A DNA stretch of 64,000 nucleotides from DATARR01 sp036376245 (GTDB lineage Bacteria > Acidobacteriota > Thermoanaerobaculia > Multivoradales > UBA5704), in the NCBI GenBank assembly GCA_036376245.1, contig DASVAS010000069.1, forward strand, positions 62,001 to 126,000, in the 5' to 3' direction. This document shows positions 33,211-42,067 of this stretch, piece after piece (the first letter of the stretch is position 1; each line of letters begins with the position of its first letter). The position numbers were made by a program, and so were the translations under genes. The notes under the pieces were generated by a model. The model ran no database searches, had not been told where the DNA came from, and worked only from the letters and a program-made list of their open reading frames with translations.

Positions 33211-33711
33211 ATGATCTCGTCGGAAGACTTTCGCAAAGCCCTGCGCCACTTCCCGGCCGGCGTCACCATCGTGACCATCAAGGCGGGCGACCGGACCCAC
33301 GGCCTCACCGTTTCAGCGTTCGCCTCGGTCTCGGCCGAGCCGCCGCTCATCGCCATCATCATCGAGAACCGCCACAAGGCCTACGGGCTGCTGCAGGAGC
33401 CGGAGGCGGTCTTCGCGGTCAACATCCTGGGCGAGGAGCAGGCGGAGCTCTCGAACCGCTTCGCCTGGGTCAAGGACGAGGACCGCTTCGCCATGGGCGA
33501 CTGGTCCACGGCCGAGACCGGCGCGCCGATCCTGACGGACGCCCTGGCCTGGCTGGACTGCCGCATCCACGCCCGCTACCCCGCGGGCTCGCACACCGTC
33601 TACATCGGCGAGGTCCACGCCAGCCGCGTGCCCCTGGAGGAGGCGCCGCCGCTGATCTACTGGAACCGGGGCTACCGCAAGCTGCATCTGCACGAGGAGC
33701 CGGAAGCCTAG
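33211..33711 (+). CDS. Flavin reductase-like (FMN-binding split-barrel) protein
   Basis: A 166-residue protein of the HpaC/flavin reductase family. It has the family blocks FPAGVTIVTIKAGD, GLTVSAFASVSAEPPLIAIIIENRHKAY and FAVNILGEEQ at the expected places, and length is normal (~160-170). It probably reduces FMN/FAD with NAD(P)H to feed a monooxygenase; no such oxygenase is nearby. GGGGGAG lies before the ATG. Its stop codon overlaps that of the convergent MFS gene (CTAG). Confidence 0.85.
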   Translation: MISSEDFRKALRHFPAGVTIVTIKAGDRTHGLTVSAFASVSAEPPLIAIIIENRHKAYGLLQEPEAVFAVNILGEEQAELSNRFAWVKDEDRFAMGDWSTAETGAPILTDALAWLDCRIHARYPAGSHTVYIGEVHASRVPLEEAPPLIYWNRGYRKLHLHEEPEA

Positions 33712-34952
33712 CCTTCCGCCGCCGCGCTTTCCGGGACCGCCGGAGACGGCGACGCGGGGGTGAGGACCGCCACGGCGTGGAACCCCGCCCACAGCAGGAA
33801 ACCCAGGGCGCCGCAGGCGTACCACAACGTCTGCGGCCCCAGGTCCTGGTAGACCCAGGTGCCGATCAGCGGGGCCACGACGAAAGCCGCCGCGAACGAG
33901 AGGTTCAGCATCCCCATGTAGCTCCCCCGGCTCGCCTCCGGCGCCCGGTCGGCGACGGCGCTGGAGACGATCGGGAAGACCAGCATCTCGCCCACCGTCC
34001 AGACCAGGACCGTGAAGATCACGTAGGCGAACCCGGAGCCGAAGGGCAGGAGCCCGAGGCCGGCGCAGAAGAAGAACGCGCCCACCCCCGAGACCTTCAG
34101 CGGGTCCCGGCGGGACAGGGAGTGGACCAGGACCATCTCGAACAGCACGATGACGATGGTGTTCACCGCCATGGTGATGCCGATGCGCGCCTCGGAGAAC
34201 TCATAGAGGTCGCGCAGGGCCAGGACGAAGGTGCTGGTGAGCTGGAAGGTCACGAGGTTGAGCACGAACATCAGCCCGAAGACGACCATCATGGGTCCGT
34301 CCCGCCACGGCGAGCGGGCGCGTACCGGCGGAGCTCCCGGGGCAGCCGGCGCGGGCGTCGGAACCACGATGTCCCGGGAGGTGAGCTGCAGCAGGCCCGC
34401 GGCCAGCAGGCAGGTGGCGCCGTCCGCGACGAACAGCCAGCCGTAGTCGTAGAGGGCCAGGAAACCGCCGATGGTCGGGCCCAGGGTCATGCCGAGGTTG
34501 ACCGCCAGGCGCATCAGGGCGAAGGAGCGGCTGCGCTCGCCGGGATCGCTGGCCGCCGCCAGGGCCGCCATGTTCGCCGGCCGGAAGATCTCGCCGACGA
34601 AGCTCAGGACCAGGATCACGGCGAAGATCGCGAAGCGTCCCCGGACCTGGCCCAGCGTCACGAACCCCAGCCCGGTCAGCGCCAGGCTGGCCTTCATCAC
34701 CCACAGGGGGTTGACGCGGTCGCAGAGCCAGCCTCCCACGTAGGAAGCCGCCACGCCGCCGAGCCCGTAAGCGGCCAGCGCCTGGCCGGCCTGAGCCGTG
34801 CTGAATCCCCGCTCCTGGGTCAGGTAGAGGGCGAGAAACGGCAGCACCATCGTGCCGGCGCGGTTGACCAGAGTGGCGATGGACAGCAGCCAGACCGGGC
34901 GGCCCAGACCGGAGAAGGCTTCGCGGTAGGTGTTGGCGATCACGCGGAACAT
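33708..34952 (-). CDS. MFS transporter
   Basis: A 414-residue major facilitator protein with about 12 membrane helices in two halves separated by a Pro/Ala-rich loop (VVPTPAPAAPGAPPVRARS). The loop between helices 2 and 3 carries GGWLCDRVNPLWVMKASL, the G-x-x-x-D-(R/K) motif A. The sequence resembles MDR/efflux members (YfcJ/DHA1-like). Substrate unknown. The ATG at 34952 is chosen because the protein start MFRVIANTYREAF fits MFS N termini. Confidence 0.85.
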   Translation of the reverse strand: MFRVIANTYREAFSGLGRPVWLLSIATLVNRAGTMVLPFLALYLTQERGFSTAQAGQALAAYGLGGVAASYVGGWLCDRVNPLWVMKASLALTGLGFVTLGQVRGRFAIFAVILVLSFVGEIFRPANMAALAAASDPGERSRSFALMRLAVNLGMTLGPTIGGFLALYDYGWLFVADGATCLLAAGLLQLTSRDIVVPTPAPAAPGAPPVRARSPWRDGPMMVVFGLMFVLNLVTFQLTSTFVLALRDLYEFSEARIGITMAVNTIVIVLFEMVLVHSLSRRDPLKVSGVGAFFFCAGLGLLPFGSGFAYVIFTVLVWTVGEMLVFPIVSSAVADRAPEASRGSYMGMLNLSFAAAFVVAPLIGTWVYQDLGPQTLWYACGALGFLLWAGFHAVAVLTPASPSPAVPESAAAEG

Positions 34953-34982
34953 GGTTGATAGACTCGGCCCGGAGTCTAGATC

Positions 34983-35939
34983 ATGAAACGTCGCGCCACC
35001 CTTCCGGTCCTCATCCTTCTCGTCCTCGCGGCCCCCGCCCTGCTCGCCCAAACGCCCCGGCGGGAGATCGCCGTCACCTTCGACGACCTGCCCTTCGGCG
35101 GCCCGGCCGTCCCGCTCGCCCGCGCCCGCGCCGCCAACGAGGCGATCCTGGCGACGCTACGGCAGGGGAAGACGCCCGCCGTGGGTCTGGTCAACGAGAG
35201 CAAGCTCTACGTTCCGGGCGAGATCGACGAGCGCACCGCCCTGCTGGAGATGTGGCTGGAGGCGGGAGCGGAGCTCGGCAACCACACGTTCTCCCATCCG
35301 TCCTTCCAGGACACGCCCCTGGCCGCGTTCCAGGAGGACGTGGTGCGGGGCGAGACCGTCACCCGCTGGCTGCTGGAGAAGCGCGGCCGGAAGCTGCGCT
35401 GGTTCCGCCATCCCTTCCTGCGCACCGGGCCGAGCCTGGAGGTCCGCGCCGCCTTCGAGAAGTTCCTGGCGGACCGCGGCTACACGGTGGCGCCGGTGAC
35501 CGTCGAGAATTCGGACTACATGTTCAGCGCCGCCTACAGCCGGGCGAAGCTCCAGGGCAACCAGGAGACGATGCGGCGGCTGGGCGAGGAGTATCTCCGC
35601 TTCACCGAGGCCCAGCTCGACTTCTGGGAAGGGGTCTCGCAGGAGCTGCTGGGCCGGCCCGTGAAGCACGTCCTGCTCCTCCACGTCAACGAGATCAACG
35701 CCGACTGGTTCGACGAGGTGCTGGACCTGATGCGGCGGCGGGGCTACCGCGTGGTGACGCTGGAGGAGGCGCTGCGGGACGAGGCCTACCGCCTGCCGGA
35801 CACCTACGCCGGCCGGGCGGGGGTCTCCTGGCTCTACCGCTGGGCGGTCAGCAAGGGCGCGAAGATCGACTGGTCCAAGGAGCCGGAGCCGCCCGCGTTC
35901 GTGCAGGAGCTCTACCGGGAGGCGCAGTCGGCCCGATAA
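34983..35939 (+). CDS. Secreted polysaccharide deacetylase (NodB domain)
   Basis: A 318-residue exported protein. After a signal peptide (LPVLILLVLAAPALLAQ) comes a NodB-homology domain with TFDDLP (catalytic/metal D-D, ~30) and HTFSHPS (metal H-x-x-x-H, ~101), then FRHPFLRTG (motif 3 region). It probably removes N-acetyl groups from cell-wall or matrix sugars using a metal ion. The ATG lies 30 bases from the divergent MFS start. Confidence 0.85.
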   Translation: MKRRATLPVLILLVLAAPALLAQTPRREIAVTFDDLPFGGPAVPLARARAANEAILATLRQGKTPAVGLVNESKLYVPGEIDERTALLEMWLEAGAELGNHTFSHPSFQDTPLAAFQEDVVRGETVTRWLLEKRGRKLRWFRHPFLRTGPSLEVRAAFEKFLADRGYTVAPVTVENSDYMFSAAYSRAKLQGNQETMRRLGEEYLRFTEAQLDFWEGVSQELLGRPVKHVLLLHVNEINADWFDEVLDLMRRRGYRVVTLEEALRDEAYRLPDTYAGRAGVSWLYRWAVSKGAKIDWSKEPEPPAFVQELYREAQSAR

Positions 35940-35943
35940 GGCC

Positions 35944-36378
35944 CTACTTCACCAGCAGCACCGGGCACCGGGCCACGATGGCGATGCGGTAGCTGATCGT
36001 CCCCAACCCCAGAGCGGGGTGCTCGCGGTCCACCTTGTGGGAGGAGAGGATCATCAGGTCCGTTCCGTGCTCCTCGGCGTAGCGCAGGATGCTCTCCGCC
36101 CGCTTGCCGAAGAGGACGTCGTGGCGGACGACGGCGCCCGACTCCCGGAGCTTCTCCTCCATCGCGAAGAGCTTGGCGGCGGCCCGGGTCTCCAGGCCGC
36201 GGTAGAAATCGGCCATCTCGTCGAACTCGATGTGCTCGATGGTCTCGACGACGTGCAGCAGGATGATCTCGCCGCCCTCGGTGGTGCCGGCGATCTGGAC
36301 CGCGCTGTCGAGGGCGGCCTGGTTCTTTTCGGTGAAGTCGACGGGGACCAGGATCTTCCGGTACATGCGAGTCATCAT
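35944..36378 (-). CDS. Universal stress protein (UspA family)
   Basis: A 144-residue single-domain Usp protein. KILVPVDFTEKNQAAL opens the fold, and the end has LMILSSHKV and GTISYRIAIVARCPVLLVK. The nucleotide-binding loop is altered: the usual G-x2-G-x9-G-S appears as S-S-H-K-V...G-T-I-S, so ATP binding is uncertain. Start at 36378 or at the ATG at 36366 are both possible. Confidence 0.82.
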   Translation of the reverse strand: MMTRMYRKILVPVDFTEKNQAALDSAVQIAGTTEGGEIILLHVVETIEHIEFDEMADFYRGLETRAAAKLFAMEEKLRESGAVVRHDVLFGKRAESILRYAEEHGTDLMILSSHKVDREHPALGLGTISYRIAIVARCPVLLVK

Positions 36379-36455
36379 GTCCAGCCCCCCCGGGCGTGTC
36401 AACCACCCGGCGGGGTAGCTCGCCCCTCTCTCAGCGGTGCTAGAGTCGTGCCGCT

Positions 36456-37610
36456 ATGCGGCGATGGATCGTGCGTCTCCTGGTGCTGGCCGGCATCGTG
36501 GCGGTGGCGTTCGCCCTGCGGGCCACCGTGTTCAAGCCCGAGCCGGTCGAGGTCACCGTGGACGAGGTCTCGCGGGGACGGGTGGAGCAGACCGTCACCA
36601 ACTCCCGGGCGGGGACGGTGAAGGCCCGGCGCCGCGCCCAGATCTCGCCCGAGATCGGCGGCCGGGTGGTGGACGTGCCCTTCCGCGAAGGGGACGCCGT
36701 CCGCAAGGGGGACGTCCTGCTGCGGCTCGACCCGAGCGTGTCCACGGCGCGGATCAGCGTCACCCGGCGCGAGCTCCAGGCCGCCGAGGCGCAGCGCCAG
36801 CAGGCGTGCCTGTCCGCCGAGCGGGCCGAGCGCGAGCGCGACCGCCTGCGCAAGCTGGCCGCCGACGGCATCGTCTCCACCGACGCCTACGACCAGGCGC
36901 AGACCGCGGCCCGCACGGCGGAGGCCGCCTGCCGCGCCAGCCGGGCCGGCGTCGAGCAGGCGCGGGCGGCCATCGAGCTGGCGTCCCGGGAAGAGGGGCT
37001 GCGGGTCATCCGCGCGCCCTTCGACGGCATCGTCGCCGACCTCTCGGTCGAGGTGGGCGAGTACACCACCCCGTCGCCTCCCGGGATGCCGATCCCGCCG
37101 GTCCTCGACGTGCTCGACCCGGGCTCGATCTACGTCAGCGCTCCCATGGACGAGGTGGACTCCGCGCGGCTCCAGCCGGGGCAGACGGCGCGGGTGACGG
37201 TCGATTCCTACCCCGGCCGCCAGTTCGCCGGCACGGTGCGGCGCATCGCCCCCTACGTGCTCGACCGCGAGGAGCAGAACCGCACGGTGGAGATCGAGGT
37301 GGACCTCCAGGATCCGGGACCGGGCGTGCGGCTCCTCCCCGGCACCTCGGCGGACGTGGAGGTCCTGCTGGAGGCCAAGGAGGGCGCGCTGCGCGTCCCC
37401 ACGTCGGTGCTGATCGAAGGCAACAAGGCCCTGGTGGCGGCAGGCGGCGTCCTGGTGGAGCGCAAGCTCCAGGTCGGCCTCAAGAACTGGGACTGGACGG
37501 AGGTGCTCTCCGGGCTCGCGCCGGGCGATCTGGTCGTGGTCTCCCTGGACCGGCCGGAAATCAAGGCGGGGGCGCAGGTGAAGCCCGTCCGCCGGAACGC
37601 CGCGCCGTGA
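36456..37610 (+). CDS. Periplasmic adaptor (HlyD/MacA-like) of ABC efflux system
   Basis: A 384-residue membrane-fusion protein. An N-terminal anchor (LLVLAGIVAVAFALRATVF) is followed by a split lipoyl domain (SPEIGGRVVDVPFREGDAVRKGDVLLRLD and APFDGIVADLSVEVGEY), a coiled-coil hairpin (~90-170) and beta-barrel domains. It links inner-membrane ABC or RND pumps to an outer-membrane channel. The following ATPase gene overlaps its stop (GTGA). Confidence 0.88.
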   Translation: MRRWIVRLLVLAGIVAVAFALRATVFKPEPVEVTVDEVSRGRVEQTVTNSRAGTVKARRRAQISPEIGGRVVDVPFREGDAVRKGDVLLRLDPSVSTARISVTRRELQAAEAQRQQACLSAERAERERDRLRKLAADGIVSTDAYDQAQTAARTAEAACRASRAGVEQARAAIELASREEGLRVIRAPFDGIVADLSVEVGEYTTPSPPGMPIPPVLDVLDPGSIYVSAPMDEVDSARLQPGQTARVTVDSYPGRQFAGTVRRIAPYVLDREEQNRTVEIEVDLQDPGPGVRLLPGTSADVEVLLEAKEGALRVPTSVLIEGNKALVAAGGVLVERKLQVGLKNWDWTEVLSGLAPGDLVVVSLDRPEIKAGAQVKPVRRNAAP

Positions 37611-38329
37611 TCCGCCTCGAGCGCGTCTCCCGCACCTATCAGCTCGGCGGCCAGCCGGTGCACGCCCTCGTCAACATAGACGAGCACATCAAGGCCGGCG
37701 AGCACGTGGCCATCATGGGGCCCTCCGGCTCGGGGAAGTCGACGCTGCTCAACGTCCTGGGCTGCCTGGACCGGCCGGACGGCGGCACCTACTGGCTGGA
37801 CGGCCGCGAGGTCGGCAAGCTCTCGGACGAGGAGCTGACCGAAGTGCGGCGGAACCTCATCGGCTTCGTGTTCCAGTCCTTCCACCTGGTGCCGCGGCTG
37901 ACGGCGGCGGAGAACGTGGAGCTGCCCATGGTCTTCGCCGGGGTGTCCCGGTCCGAGCGGCGGCGGCGCGTCGAGGAATCCCTGCGGGCGGTGGGCCTGG
38001 CGGACCGCATGGATCACCGGCCGGACCAGCTCTCCGGCGGCGAGCGCCAGCGGGTGGCCCTCGCCCGCTCCACCGTCATGGGGCCGCGGGTGCTGCTGGC
38101 CGACGAGCCCACCGGCAACCTGGACACCACCTCCGGCCGCCAGATCCTGGAGCTGCTGGACCGCATGAACGACGACGGGATCACCCTGGTGGTGGTGACG
38201 CACGATCCCTCCGTGGCGCGGAGGGCGGACCGGGTGATCGTGCTGGTGGACGGCCACGTGGCGCGCCGCCTCCCCGGCTCCGAGGTCACCGGCCTGGCGG
38301 ACCTGTTCGCGCCGGTGGATCAGCCGTGA
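37607..38329 (+). CDS. MacB-like ABC transporter ATPase
   Basis: A 240-residue LolD/MacB-type ATPase with Walker A GPSGSGKST, Q-loop FQSFHL, signature LSGGERQRVALAR, Walker B LLADEPTGNLD and switch His in VVTHDP. It should drive the permeases at 39079-41486. GTG start at 37607 overlaps the adaptor stop. An antiparallel two-gene cassette separates it from the permeases. Confidence 0.9.
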   Translation: MIRLERVSRTYQLGGQPVHALVNIDEHIKAGEHVAIMGPSGSGKSTLLNVLGCLDRPDGGTYWLDGREVGKLSDEELTEVRRNLIGFVFQSFHLVPRLTAAENVELPMVFAGVSRSERRRRVEESLRAVGLADRMDHRPDQLSGGERQRVALARSTVMGPRVLLADEPTGNLDTTSGRQILELLDRMNDDGITLVVVTHDPSVARRADRVIVLVDGHVARRLPGSEVTGLADLFAPVDQP

Positions 38330-38338
38330 ACGACCCGC

Positions 38339-38596
38339 TCAGGAAAGACTCGTCGGATCGATTCCGCGCCGCTTCCAGTGGGCTTCGAAGTTTTTCTGCT
38401 CCCAGAGGTCACGTTGGCGTTGAGCATCCTCGATGGAGCGGTGCTTGTAGACGCCCGGAGGGAAATGCAGAGGGCAGATCTGGGCCGCAAACCTCCAGAC
38501 AGAGTCGATCGCCTTCCCAAGTTGAGGGTCCCCCGGCTCCCGCCATAAAGAATCCTCCATGTCCTGCAGATTGCGGAATTTCCGGACAGGCATCAT
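38339..38596 (-). CDS. Hypothetical partner of nucleotidyltransferase
   Basis: An 85-residue protein opening MMPVRKFRNLQDMEDSLWRE and containing PGVYKHRSIEDAQRQRDLWE. I recognise this pattern only as a small conserved protein found next to nucleotidyltransferase-like genes. It overlaps the upstream gene by 4 bases, so the two are a coupled pair on the strand opposite to the efflux operon. A toxin-antitoxin role is plausible but untested. Confidence 0.6.
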   Translation of the reverse strand: MMPVRKFRNLQDMEDSLWREPGDPQLGKAIDSVWRFAAQICPLHFPPGVYKHRSIEDAQRQRDLWEQKNFEAHWKRRGIDPTSLS

Positions 38597-39063
38597 TCCT
38601 CCTTCAGTTGGAATCGGCGCTTGACCAGCTCAGCGTCGCCCCAGTCCTTCGGCCGCACGGTATCCTTCTTCATGAGGTAGAGGGTCCTGGGAGAAGTGAC
38701 CCAGACGGGCTTGCCATCGAATTCGACGCGAATCGCTTCGAGGTCCTGAAATCTGAAGGCTTCTCCAAGCCGCGTCAAGATGTCGACGTGAAAGGACCCT
38801 TCAGGCGGAACGTACTGCACGGCGGGATACTCGCCCAGCAGATCCTCGGCCGAGATCTCTTCGATCAGGGGATCTGCGAAGACGGACCGCAAAGCCGCCT
38901 TGACCCGTTCGACGTTCTCTTCTTGCGGCTCTATGAAGACGTCGAGGTCTTCCGTGGCGCGAGGAAGGCCCAGAATGTTGATGGCCACCGCACCGCAGAC
39001 GACGTACCGCACTCCTTCCCGCTCGAAGGCTTCAAGAACCTTCTTGGCTAGACTCAGATCCAT
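38593..39063 (-). CDS. Nucleotidyltransferase-fold protein (DUF6036/AbiEii-like)
   Basis: A 156-residue nucleotidyltransferase-fold protein. The helix VRYVVCGAVAINILG and the metal-binding D-x-D (EDLDVFI, ~38-44) match minimal NTases of the DUF6036/AbiEii-like group. The third acid may be the D in FHVDILT. These proteins often form toxin-antitoxin or mobile two-gene pairs. It overlaps its partner by 4 bases and starts just 16 bases from the permease gene on the other strand, so the pair appears inserted into a pre-existing efflux operon. Confidence 0.7.
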   Translation of the reverse strand: MDLSLAKKVLEAFEREGVRYVVCGAVAINILGLPRATEDLDVFIEPQEENVERVKAALRSVFADPLIEEISAEDLLGEYPAVQYVPPEGSFHVDILTRLGEAFRFQDLEAIRVEFDGKPVWVTSPRTLYLMKKDTVRPKDWGDAELVKRRFQLKEE

Positions 39064-39078
39064 ACCCCCTTAGCTTAC

Positions 39079-40284
39079 ATGACCGCCGCCGACCTCCTCC
39101 GCTTCTCCCTCCAGGCGCTCTCGGGGCACCGGCTGCGGACCGTCCTCTCGCTGCTCGGCATGGCCATCGGCGTGGCCGCCGTGATCACGCTGACCGCGTT
39201 GGGCGAGGGGGCGCGGCGGTACGTGACCGACCAGTTCGCCAGCATCGGCTCGAACCTGCTGATCGTGGTGCCGGGCAAGACGGAGACCACGGGCCTGCCG
39301 GGCGTGACCATAGCGGCGGCGAACGACCTCACCCTGGACGACTCGCGGGCGATCGGGCGCGGCGTCCCGGAGGCCGAGAAGGTGGCGCCGATGGTCATCG
39401 GCACCGAATTCGTGGAGCACGGCTCGAGGCGGCGGAGCATCGCCATCATCGGCTCGACCCACGAGTTCCTCGGCGTCCGCCGGATCGGCCTTTCCAAGGG
39501 CGAGAACCTGCCCGCCGAAGAGCTGGGACGGGGCCGGCCGGTGGTGATCCTGGGGATCAAGGCCGCCCGCGAGCTCTTCCCGGGCGACGAGCCGCTGGGC
39601 CGCATCGTGCGCGTCGGCGACTGGCGGATGCGGGTCATCGGCGTGCTGGAGCCCAAGGGCGTGCAGCTCGGGGCCGACATCGACGAGGTCGCTCTGGTGC
39701 CCGTGGCCACCGCCATGAAGCTGTTCGACCGCCGCTCGCTGTTCCGCGTCATGGTCCAGGTCCGGGAAGGCGCCGACCTGGAGGGCGCCAAGGGAAAGAT
39801 CGTCCGCCTGCTCACCGAGCGGCACGACGGCGAGGAGGACGTCACCGTACTGACCCAGGACGCGGTGGTCTCCACGTTCTCGCAGATCCTCGGCGCCCTG
39901 ACCCTGGCGCTGGGGGCCATCGCGGCGATCTCGTTGACGGTGGCGGGCATCGGCATCATGAACGTCATGCTGGTCTCGGTCTCCGAGCGGACCCGGGAGG
40001 TGGGCCTGCTGCGCGCCCTGGGCGTGAAGCGGGGGCAGGTGCTGGCGGTCTTCCTGACCGAGTCGGCCCTGCTCTCGGCGGCCGGCGGCCTGCTGGGCCT
40101 CGCCGTGGGCTGGGCGGCGGTGGGGCTGCTGGTCGAGATCTTCCCCGCCCTGCCGGCGAGCCCGCCGCCGTGGGCGGTGGCCGCCGCCCTGGGATTGTCC
40201 CTGAGCGTCGGCGTCCTGTTCGGACTCTTACCGGCCCGCCGGGCGGCGCGCCTCGATCCCGTGGCGGCGCTGGCGGGGAGATAA
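39079..40284 (+). CDS. MacB/FtsX-type ABC permease 1
   Basis: A 401-residue permease: TM1 near residues 20-42 (LSLLGMAIGVAAVITLTALGEGA), a large periplasmic MacB-PCD domain (~45-235), and three C-terminal helices of the FtsX domain. The stretch NVMLVSVSERTREVGLLRALGVKR contains the cytoplasmic coupling motif that contacts the ATPase. It is the first of two tandem permeases, so the pump may be a heterodimer. Confidence 0.88.
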   Translation: MTAADLLRFSLQALSGHRLRTVLSLLGMAIGVAAVITLTALGEGARRYVTDQFASIGSNLLIVVPGKTETTGLPGVTIAAANDLTLDDSRAIGRGVPEAEKVAPMVIGTEFVEHGSRRRSIAIIGSTHEFLGVRRIGLSKGENLPAEELGRGRPVVILGIKAARELFPGDEPLGRIVRVGDWRMRVIGVLEPKGVQLGADIDEVALVPVATAMKLFDRRSLFRVMVQVREGADLEGAKGKIVRLLTERHDGEEDVTVLTQDAVVSTFSQILGALTLALGAIAAISLTVAGIGIMNVMLVSVSERTREVGLLRALGVKRGQVLAVFLTESALLSAAGGLLGLAVGWAAVGLLVEIFPALPASPPPWAVAAALGLSLSVGVLFGLLPARRAARLDPVAALAGR

Positions 40285-40289
40285 AAACC

Positions 40290-41486
40290 GTGCGCGACCT
40301 GATCCGCCTCGCCTTCGGCGCCCTGACCAGCCACCGCCTGCGCTCGGCGCTGTCGATGCTGGGGATCGGCATCGGCATCGCGTCCGTGATCCTCCTCACC
40401 TCCATCGGCGAGGGGACGCGGCGCTACCTGGTGGGCATGTTCACCCAGTTCGGCACCAACATCATGGCGATCCACCCGGGCAAGTCCGAGACCACAGGGG
40501 TGCCCGGCGCGCTGGGCGGCACCACCCGCAAGCTGACCATCGACGACGCCGTGGCCCTGGAACGCATCGCCGGCGTCGAGGAGGTCGTGCCGGTGGCGTT
40601 CGGCTCCGCCCGGGTGGAGGGCAACGGCCGCGGGCGCAGCGTCTTCATCTACGGCGTCACTCCCAACGTGCCGCGGGCCTGGAAGTTCGATATCCGCCAG
40701 GGGCAGTTCTGGCCGGCGGGGGACCCCAACCGGGGCGCGCAGCTCGCCGTCCTCGGTCCCAAGCTCAAGCAGGAGCTGTTCGGCGAGGAGAACGCCCTGG
40801 GCCGCTTCGTGCGCATCGGCGGCACCCGCTTCCGGGTGATCGGCATCATGTCGTCCAAGGGGCAGTTCCTCGGCTTCGACATCGACGACTCGGCGTACAT
40901 CCCGGTGGCCAGCGCCATGAAGGTGTTCAACATGACCGAGCTGGTGGAGATCGACCTCGTCTACGCGCACGCGGGGCTGGCGGACATGGTGCAGCGGGAG
41001 GTGACGCGCATCCTCACCGACCGCCACGCCGGCGAGGAGGACTTCACCGTCACCACCCAGGCGGCGATGCTCTCGGTGTTCGACAACGTCATGAACGTGG
41101 TGACGCTCTCGGTGGGGGCCATCGCCGGCATCTCCCTGCTGGTGGGGGCGATCGGCATCCTGACCATGATGTGGATCGCCGTGGGCGAGCGCACGGCGGA
41201 GATCGGCCTCGCCCGCGCCATCGGGGCCACCCGGCGGCAGATCCACCTGCTCTTCCTGGCGGAGGCGGCGGCCCTGGCCACGGCGGGCGGCGCGCTGGGC
41301 ATCCTGGCCGGGCTGGGGATGGCGGCGCTGCTCCGGCTGGCGGTACCGGGGCTGCCCGTGCACACGCCGCTCCTCTTCGTGGTGCTGGCGGTGGCGGTCA
41401 GCGTGGCGACCGGCCTGCTCTCCGGCCTCCTCCCCGCCCGCCGGGCGGCGGCGCTGGACCCTATTGAAGCGCTGCGGGCGGAGTAG
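40290..41486 (+). CDS. MacB/FtsX-type ABC permease 2
   Basis: A 398-residue paralogue of permease 1: LSMLGIGIGIASVILLTSIGEGT at TM1, periplasmic domain with NIMAIHPGKSETTG, and the coupling segment AVGERTAEIGLARAIGATRR. GTG start at 40290 is 5 bases after the permease 1 stop, with GGGAG in its 3' end. The two share architecture but differ in sequence, in keeping with a two-permease MacB-like pump. Confidence 0.88.
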   Translation: MRDLIRLAFGALTSHRLRSALSMLGIGIGIASVILLTSIGEGTRRYLVGMFTQFGTNIMAIHPGKSETTGVPGALGGTTRKLTIDDAVALERIAGVEEVVPVAFGSARVEGNGRGRSVFIYGVTPNVPRAWKFDIRQGQFWPAGDPNRGAQLAVLGPKLKQELFGEENALGRFVRIGGTRFRVIGIMSSKGQFLGFDIDDSAYIPVASAMKVFNMTELVEIDLVYAHAGLADMVQREVTRILTDRHAGEEDFTVTTQAAMLSVFDNVMNVVTLSVGAIAGISLLVGAIGILTMMWIAVGERTAEIGLARAIGATRRQIHLLFLAEAAALATAGGALGILAGLGMAALLRLAVPGLPVHTPLLFVVLAVAVSVATGLLSGLLPARRAAALDPIEALRAE

Positions 41487-41488
41487 GC

Positions 41489-42067
41489 CTACTCCTCCTC
41501 CTCCCACTTGAGAACCGTATAGCGGCTGAGCCGGACGCCCGGCGCCCAGAAACCGGGCCGGAGCCCGGCTTTTTTCTTCAACTGGCCCAGGAACTCGTAG
41601 GGATCGGGGAGCTGCTCCCAGACCTGCGGCAGGAAGGTGCCGCGGCATTCCTCGTACTCCAGGATGACGCCGTCGATGCCGGGACACAGCAGCGCCAACG
41701 CTTCCTCCTCGCACGAGCAGGCCAGCGGCTCAGGGGACGACAGCAGAGAGACCTCGATGGAGAGGCCGGCGTACTCCTCCCGCTCCAGCGGCCGGAAACG
41801 CGTGTCCTGGAAGGCGGAGGCACGGGCATTGCGCCAGACGTCCTCGAAAAGGGACCGGTACGCCTGGATCGAGCCCACGCAGCCCCGCAGGCTCCCCCGC
41901 CACCGCAAGGTCACGAACGTGGCGCCGGGCTCCCGCAGCCAGGGCTCGTCGTAGGTTCCGGACGCGCCGAGGCCGAGGGCCTCCGCCACGCTCTCGCGGG
42001 CGATCCGCAGGAGGGTCCGGCCGCGCCCGGAATCCCAGGGCTCACTCGTGGAAGGCGAAGACTCCAT
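41489..42067 (-). CDS. amrA: AmmeMemoRadiSam system protein A (AMMECR1 domain)
   Basis: A 192-residue AMMECR1-family protein. The signature LRGCVGSIQAYR lies at ~62-73, followed by the FRPLEREEYAGLSIEVSLL block and WEQLPDPYEFLGQLKKKAGL near the end. Function is unknown; in bacteria it occurs with the Memo-like protein and a radical SAM enzyme. It overlaps the Memo gene by 26 bases. Confidence 0.88.
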   Translation of the reverse strand: MESSPSTSEPWDSGRGRTLLRIARESVAEALGLGASGTYDEPWLREPGATFVTLRWRGSLRGCVGSIQAYRSLFEDVWRNARASAFQDTRFRPLEREEYAGLSIEVSLLSSPEPLACSCEEEALALLCPGIDGVILEYEECRGTFLPQVWEQLPDPYEFLGQLKKKAGLRPGFWAPGVRLSRYTVLKWEEEE

